Positions 59,776 through 64,000 of a stretch of DNA of 64,000 nucleotides are shown here, piece by piece; the stretch's first letter is position 1; every line of letters starts with the position of its first letter. The translations under genes were made by a program, and so were the position numbers. The stretch comes from Rhodobacterales bacterium (GTDB taxonomy: Bacteria; Pseudomonadota; Alphaproteobacteria; Rhodobacterales; Rhodobacteraceae): the NCBI GenBank assembly GCA_025362795.1, contig JANYFE010000051.1, forward strand, positions 1-64,000, given 5' to 3'. The notes under the pieces were generated by a model, which was not told the origin of the DNA, did not search any database, and saw nothing but the letters and a program-made list of their open reading frames with translations.

Positions 59776-60390
59776 CTAAAGACCCTGACCGGGTTTCACA
59801 TCAATCAGTTCCATCGCTTTGGCCGGGTCGCGCCACATCTGGTGCAGAATGTTCTGCCGCTTGATGTCGCGGCGGTGGCGCAGCGTCAGCACAATCGCCC
59901 CGATCATTGCCACCAGCAGGATCAGACCCGAAAGCTGGAACAACAACAGATACTTGTCGTAAATCAGCAGCCCCAGCGCCCGCGTATTCTCGATCTTGGT
60001 CGCATCAGGAGTGACCGCCTGATGCAGCCCCAAGGCACCCTTCGCCTCGACCCAGGCGCCCACGCCCAACGCCAGTTGCATCAGCACGACGACGCCGACC
60101 AGCAGGCCCAGCGGCATATACTTCGCCATCTCGCCCTTCAGCGCCGAAAAGTCGATGTCCAGCATCATCACGACGAACAGGAACAGCACCGCGACCGCAC
60201 CGACATAGACGATGATCAGCAGCATGGCGACAAATTCGGCCCCCAGCAGCACGAACAGTCCCGCCGATGACAGGAACGTCAGGATCAGCCACAACACCGA
60301 ATGCACCGGATTGCGCGATAGCGTCACCATCAGCGCCGCCGCGATCGTGACTGTGGAAAAGGCGTAGAATGCCAGGTCTGCAATGGTCAT
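59776..60390 (-). CDS. nuoJ: NADH-quinone oxidoreductase subunit J
   Basis: The 204-residue protein has five membrane spans, with [51 protein letters not shown], the family core including the pi-bulge span. The C-terminus has an alphaproteobacterial extension ending in [12 protein letters not shown]. It overlaps the upstream CMD-type gene by 4 bp. Confidence 0.95.
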   Translation of the reverse strand: MTIADLAFYAFSTVTIAAALMVTLSRNPVHSVLWLILTFLSSAGLFVLLGAEFVAMLLIIVYVGAVAVLFLFVVMMLDIDFSALKGEMAKYMPLGLLVGVVVLMQLALGVGAWVEAKGALGLHQAVTPDATKIENTRALGLLIYDKYLLLFQLSGLILLVAMIGAIVLTLRHRRDIKRQNILHQMWRDPAKAMELIDVKPGQGL

Positions 60391-60797
60391 GTCCGCGTCC
60401 CCTCGGTTTCGCCAAAGACCGCCTGTGCGATCTCCAGCGCCTTTTGCGTGGCGGGCAGGCCGCCGAACATCGACATCTGCCAGATCACTTCTGCAATCTC
60501 GCGCTTGGTGGCCCCCGCCGCCAAAGCGTTCTGCACCGTCAGCCTAAGTTGCGGCTCACCCACCGGACCCAGCACGGTCACGGCGGCAATCGTCACCAGA
60601 AACCGCGTCCGCGCGTCCAGCCCCTCGGGGTTGAAGGTCTTGCCAAAGAACGTTTCCAGCATCTCCTTGGGCATTGCCGGAAACAGTTTTTCAAACGCCT
60701 TGGGGTCGATCCCACCAACACCCGGCGTGAAAGCCTTGGCCATCTGCTGACCCTGCTCCATCATCGTCGCGAACATTTTGGCGAAGTCGTCGGTCAT
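60387..60797 (-). CDS. Carboxymuconolactone decarboxylase-like protein inside the nuo operon
   Basis: The 136-residue protein of the CMD/AhpD fold has [56 protein letters not shown]. The usual redox CxxC of AhpD is absent, so it is not a peroxidase by sequence, and the role is unknown. Its start overlaps the nuoI stop by 4 bp and its stop overlaps the nuoJ start by 4 bp. It is therefore embedded as tightly as a real subunit gene. Confidence 0.88.
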   Translation of the reverse strand: MTDDFAKMFATMMEQGQQMAKAFTPGVGGIDPKAFEKLFPAMPKEMLETFFGKTFNPEGLDARTRFLVTIAAVTVLGPVGEPQLRLTVQNALAAGATKREIAEVIWQMSMFGGLPATQKALEIAQAVFGETEGTRT

Positions 60798-61297
60798 CTG
60801 TAGGGCGCATCCATTTCCAGATTGCGGGCAATCTCGGCTTCCCAGCGGTCGCCGTTGTCCAAAAGTTTGGCCTTGTCGTAGAACAATTCCTCGCGGGACT
60901 CAGCCGCAAATTCAAAGTTCGGCCCCTCGACAATCGCATCAACCGGGCAGGCTTCCTGACAGAAACCGCAATAGATACACTTGGTCATGTCGATGTCATA
61001 GCGAGTGGTGCGGCGCGACCCATCCTCGCGCGGTTCGGCATCAATCGTGATCGCCTGCGCCGGGCAAATCGCCTCGCACAGCTTGCAAGCAATGCAACGC
61101 TCCTCACCATTGGCATAGCGGCGCAAGGCATGTTCGCCCCGGAAACGCGGGCTCAGCGGCCCCTTTTCATGCGGATAGTTCAGCGTGGCCTTGGGGGCGA
61201 AGAAATACTTCATCCCCAGCCCGAACCCCTTGATAAAGTCGAACAGCAGGAAATACTTGACCGCCCGCTTGTAGTCCGTGGTTTGTACCGGTCCCAT
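60794..61297 (-). CDS. nuoI: NADH-quinone oxidoreductase subunit I
   Basis: The 167-residue 8Fe ferredoxin-like subunit carries clusters N6a and N6b. Cys68/71/74 with Cys117 and Cys107/110/113 with Cys78 follow the 2x[4Fe-4S] pattern ([12 protein letters not shown] and [12 protein letters not shown]). An amphipathic N-terminal helix anchors it to the membrane arm. It starts 2 bp after the nuoH stop. Confidence 0.96.
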   Translation of the reverse strand: MGPVQTTDYKRAVKYFLLFDFIKGFGLGMKYFFAPKATLNYPHEKGPLSPRFRGEHALRRYANGEERCIACKLCEAICPAQAITIDAEPREDGSRRTTRYDIDMTKCIYCGFCQEACPVDAIVEGPNFEFAAESREELFYDKAKLLDNGDRWEAEIARNLEMDAPYR

Positions 61298-61299
61298 AT

Positions 61300-62337
61300 T
61301 CAGCCTCCCATCGTCCAGCGCGCCCAGAAGTGGCCGAACACTTCGAACTTTGCCAGAAACGCCACCAGCACCACCCAGCCCAAGGACATCGGCAGGAACA
61401 CTTTCCAGCCGATCCGCATCAATTGGTCATAGCGGTAGCGCGGTACGATGGCCTTCACCATCGCGAACATGAAGAAGAAGAACGCCATCTTCCCCACCAT
61501 CCACAGTGCGCCGTCCGGCAGGCCGGGGATCGGTGACAACCAGCCGCCAAAGAACAACAGGCTCATCAGCGCACACATCAGAAAGACAGCGATATACTCG
61601 CCCGCCATGAACAGCAGATACGGGGTCGAGGAATATTCGACCATGAAGCCTGCGACGAGTTCGCTTTCGGCTTCTGGCAAATCGAACGGCGGGCGGTTGG
61701 TTTCGGCCAATGCGCTGACAAAGAACAACACCACCATCGGCAGATGCGGCAACCAGTACCAGTTGAACAGACCATAAGACCCGCGTTGCGCCTCGACGAT
61801 ATGGCTGAAACTCATCGAACCGGTCGAAATGATGATGCCGATGATGATCAGCCCCAGTGAGACTTCATAGGAAATCATCTGCGCCGCCGACCGCAAAGAC
61901 CCAAGGAACGGGTATTTCGAATTCGACGCCCAGCCGCCCATGATCACGCCGTAAACCTCCAGCGATGACGCAGCCAACACAAACAGGATCGCCACGTTGA
62001 TATCCGCCAGCACCCAACCCTGCGCGAACGGGATCACCGCCCATGCCAGCACCGCCAGCACAAACGACAACATCGGCGCCAGCAGGAACACGGCACGGTC
62101 GGCACCTGCCGGGATGATGATTTCCTTGACGACATATTTCAGCGCGTCCGCCACCGATTGCAGCAGACCGAACGGCCCCACAACGTTCGGGCCCCGCCGC
62201 ATCTGCACCGCCGCCCAGATTTTCCGGTCGCCATACACAAGGAACAGCAGGCTGATCATCACGAAGGCCACGATCAGCACGCTTTGCGCAATGATCAGAA
62301 CCGCCGTCCCCAGCCCGGTTTGAAAGAATTCCGTCAT
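61300..62337 (-). CDS. nuoH: NADH-quinone oxidoreductase subunit H
   Basis: The 345-residue membrane subunit lines the quinone cavity. It has eight spans with [22 protein letters not shown] and the quinone-site loop segments [28 protein letters not shown] and [15 protein letters not shown] (here [10 protein letters not shown]). It lies about 25 bp downstream of the lipoprotein gene. Confidence 0.96.
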   Translation of the reverse strand: MTEFFQTGLGTAVLIIAQSVLIVAFVMISLLFLVYGDRKIWAAVQMRRGPNVVGPFGLLQSVADALKYVVKEIIIPAGADRAVFLLAPMLSFVLAVLAWAVIPFAQGWVLADINVAILFVLAASSLEVYGVIMGGWASNSKYPFLGSLRSAAQMISYEVSLGLIIIGIIISTGSMSFSHIVEAQRGSYGLFNWYWLPHLPMVVLFFVSALAETNRPPFDLPEAESELVAGFMVEYSSTPYLLFMAGEYIAVFLMCALMSLLFFGGWLSPIPGLPDGALWMVGKMAFFFFMFAMVKAIVPRYRYDQLMRIGWKVFLPMSLGWVVLVAFLAKFEVFGHFWARWTMGG

Positions 62338-62361
62338 TCTTCGTCCCTCATCCCGCCCACG

Positions 62362-62790
62362 TCATACCGTGGGTATTCCCTGTGCCCCGCAGTCGCGCAC
62401 CGTCACTTCCGCGTCGATGGTGCGCAGCCCGTCAGGCAGTGCCGTCGAAATCGTGTAAACCGCATCTCCGCGCCAAGTTCCACCGATTTGTGCGATATTC
62501 GTCCGCACATGCCGCGCAAAACCCGCCCCGCGGATCAACGCATATTGCGCCGCCGCACAGCGCGCATAGGCCGACACGTCGTCTTTGTTGCGCGCCCCGG
62601 TCATGGCCACCCGAAAATCGACCAGATCACCGTCCAAGAGAATGGTTTCGATCCCCAGATAACCCGGCTTGAAACTGGCATCCGCCACCTGTGTCGGGTC
62701 AGTCGCAGCCGCTTGCGTCACCGATTGATCCACACAGGCCGACAGCGACGCAGCACTCGCCAGTCCCGCAAAGATCAACCCCAAGCGCAT
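62362..62790 (-). CDS. Lipoprotein of unknown function inside the nuo operon
   Basis: The 142-residue protein has a lipobox (LASAASLSAC, lipid Cys near 19) and a soluble domain with TILLDGDLVDFRVAMTGARNKDDVSAYARCAAAQYALIRGAGFARHVRT and a final VRDCGAQG. Function is not recognisable. It sits 3 bp after nuoG and before nuoH on the same strand, an unusual place for a lipoprotein gene. Confidence 0.8.
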   Translation of the reverse strand: MRLGLIFAGLASAASLSACVDQSVTQAAATDPTQVADASFKPGYLGIETILLDGDLVDFRVAMTGARNKDDVSAYARCAAAQYALIRGAGFARHVRTNIAQIGGTWRGDAVYTISTALPDGLRTIDAEVTVRDCGAQGIPTV

Positions 62791-62793
62791 CCC

Positions 62794-64000
62794 TTACTCC
62801 GCCGCCAGCTTGGTTTTGGCGCGGTCCGCCTCCAAGGCGGCCAACTCACCCATCACCGCAGAGGCTCGGGCAATCGGGTTGGTCAGGTAGAAACCCCTGA
62901 ACGCATTGCGGAAAGTCGCCACACCCATGTCGCGCAGTTCCAGCGGAGCCCCCGCATTCTGGGCCACTTCGTCAATCCGGCCCAGATGCGGAAACTCTGC
63001 CACGATCTTCGCCCGCAGCGCCGCCAGCGCATCCCACGGCAAGGTCGCGCCGATCTCGCCTGACAGGGCCCGCAGGATCGCCCAGTTTTCCTTGGCCTCG
63101 CCCGGTGCAAACCCCGCCCGCATCGCGAGTTGCGGCCGCCCCTCGGTGTTGACGAACAACCCGTTTTCTTCGGTATAGGCCGCCCCCGGCAGAATGATAT
63201 CTGCCCGGTTTGCACCCCGGTCGCCGTGACTGCCCTGATAAATCACGAACGGCCCCGGCGCGATATCGACCTCGTCCGCGCCAAGGTTATAGATCACCTC
63301 GGCCCCCTCGACCGCTGCCGACAGCCCACCTTCCGTCACGGCACCGACGTCCATCGCGCCGACACGGGATGCGGCAGTGTGCAGGATCAAAAGCCCCGCC
63401 CCCGACATCGCCCCGGCCGCCTGGGCCGTTGCCAGAACGGCCTCACCATCAGCTTCGCACAGTGCCCCCTGCCCGACGATCACCAGCGTCTTCTTGCCCG
63501 CAAGTCCCGACACGTCCAGCATCAGCAGCGAGGCCAGGGCCGCGCGGTCGGTGCCGACATGGGTGTAGTCATAGGTCAAATCCACCGCAGGTCCGACCAC
63601 CCCGATAATCGCCCCCCGCGACCAGGCTTTACGGATCCGGGCGTTCAGGACCGGCGCCTCGTCGCGCGGGTTGGTGCCGACCAGAAGGATCGCATCGGCC
63701 GTATCAATGTCCTCGATCCGCGCTGTCCCGGCGTAGGCCGCACGGTTGCCAATGGGCAGCCTCGCCCCGTCGGTGCGGCATTCGACATGACCGCCCCGTG
63801 ATTCCACCAGCAGTTTCAAGGAATAAGCCGCCTCGACCGGCACCAGATCACCCACCAGCCCGGCGACCCGCTTGCCCTGCATTGCGGCCGCCGCCGCCGC
63901 CAATGCCTCACCCCAACCCGCACGGCGCAGCTTGCCATTCTCGCGGATATAGGGCGTGTCCAGCCGCTGGCGCCGCAACCCATCCCAGATGAAACGGGTC
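62794..64000 (-). CDS. nuoG: NADH-quinone oxidoreductase subunit G, C-terminal part
   Basis: The reading frame enters from beyond the window ([23 protein letters not shown]) and has no start inside it, so only about 400 C-terminal residues are present. They belong to the molybdopterin-oxidoreductase-like domain: [72 protein letters not shown]. The N-terminal Fe-S cluster region (N1b, N4, N5) lies outside. The subunit belongs to the peripheral arm that takes electrons from NADH. Confidence 0.95.
   Translation of the reverse strand, partial: TRFIWDGLRRQRLDTPYIRENGKLRRAGWGEALAAAAAAMQGKRVAGLVGDLVPVEAAYSLKLLVESRGGHVECRTDGARLPIGNRAAYAGTARIEDIDTADAILLVGTNPRDEAPVLNARIRKAWSRGAIIGVVGPAVDLTYDYTHVGTDRAALASLLMLDVSGLAGKKTLVIVGQGALCEADGEAVLATAQAAGAMSGAGLLILHTAASRVGAMDVGAVTEGGLSAAVEGAEVIYNLGADEVDIAPGPFVIYQGSHGDRGANRADIILPGAAYTEENGLFVNTEGRPQLAMRAGFAPGEAKENWAILRALSGEIGATLPWDALAALRAKIVAEFPHLGRIDEVAQNAGAPLELRDMGVATFRNAFRGFYLTNPIARASAVMGELAALEADRAKTKLAAE

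Overview
The window reads as chromosomal DNA of an alphaproteobacterium of the family Rhodobacteraceae (Rhodobacter/Roseobacter/Paracoccus group). The basis is the 5-aminolevulinate synthase (C4 haem pathway), the large adenosylcobalamin-dependent ribonucleotide reductase, a bolA - J-domain - cobS neighbourhood, the strong G/C preference at third codon positions, and a complex I gene cluster that carries extra reading frames and birA in the manner of the Paracoccus NQO cluster. Species cannot be named from sequence reading alone.

Layout. 1-8 kb: a double-cupin gene, ispG, a RodZ-like regulator, hemA, a periplasmic protein, an M20 peptidase with a GNAT acetyltransferase, and two DUF1344-like secreted proteins, one of which lacks a normal start codon. 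8.3-18.2 kb: tRNA-Asp, an FMN reductase and a pirin, then a LacI-controlled carbohydrate locus (beta-propeller protein, LacI regulator, VOC protein, aldo/keto reductase, CUT1-type ABC transporter, second VOC protein). The transporter and both VOC genes are broken, but two identical 14-bp operators in opposite orientation survive. Two tRNA-Val genes flank a broken histidine phosphatase. 18.2-25 kb: an HU-like protein, a tandem duplication of a small secreted-protein gene plus the lon 3' end in which opposite members have decayed, intact lon, a truncated OYE-family gene next to a broken secreted-protein gene, and tgt. 25-34.6 kb: a TetR remnant, ArsR with two AHSA1/START proteins, pepN, a lytic transglycosylase lipoprotein, gatB (with a compositionally foreign stretch), rarD and a DUF985 cupin. 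34.6-45 kb: eno, two EamA transporters, a Fur-family regulator, nrdJ and glcB. 45-53 kb: bolA, a J-domain protein, a glycosyltransferase/methyltransferase pair, msrB and cobS, then the 3' end of the complex I operon (rnj, coaX, birA). 53-64 kb: nuoN-M-L-K, an unidentified secreted protein, nuoJ, a carboxymuconolactone-decarboxylase-like protein, nuoI, nuoH, a lipoprotein and the C-terminal part of nuoG, all on the minus strand.

How it fits together. Most of the window is core metabolism: isoprenoid and haem precursors, glycolysis (eno), glyoxylate shunt (glcB), respiration (nuo), CoA and biotin handling, deoxynucleotide synthesis and protein quality control. The unusual part is roughly 11-26 kb, where about ten genes carry stops, frameshifts or truncations beside intact neighbours. 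Substitution stops, an ATPase gene reduced to its last 46 codons and paired deletions argue for genuine gene decay. Several single-base changes fall in homopolymer runs and could instead be assembly errors. I did not see a phage, CRISPR array, intact insertion sequence or defence island.
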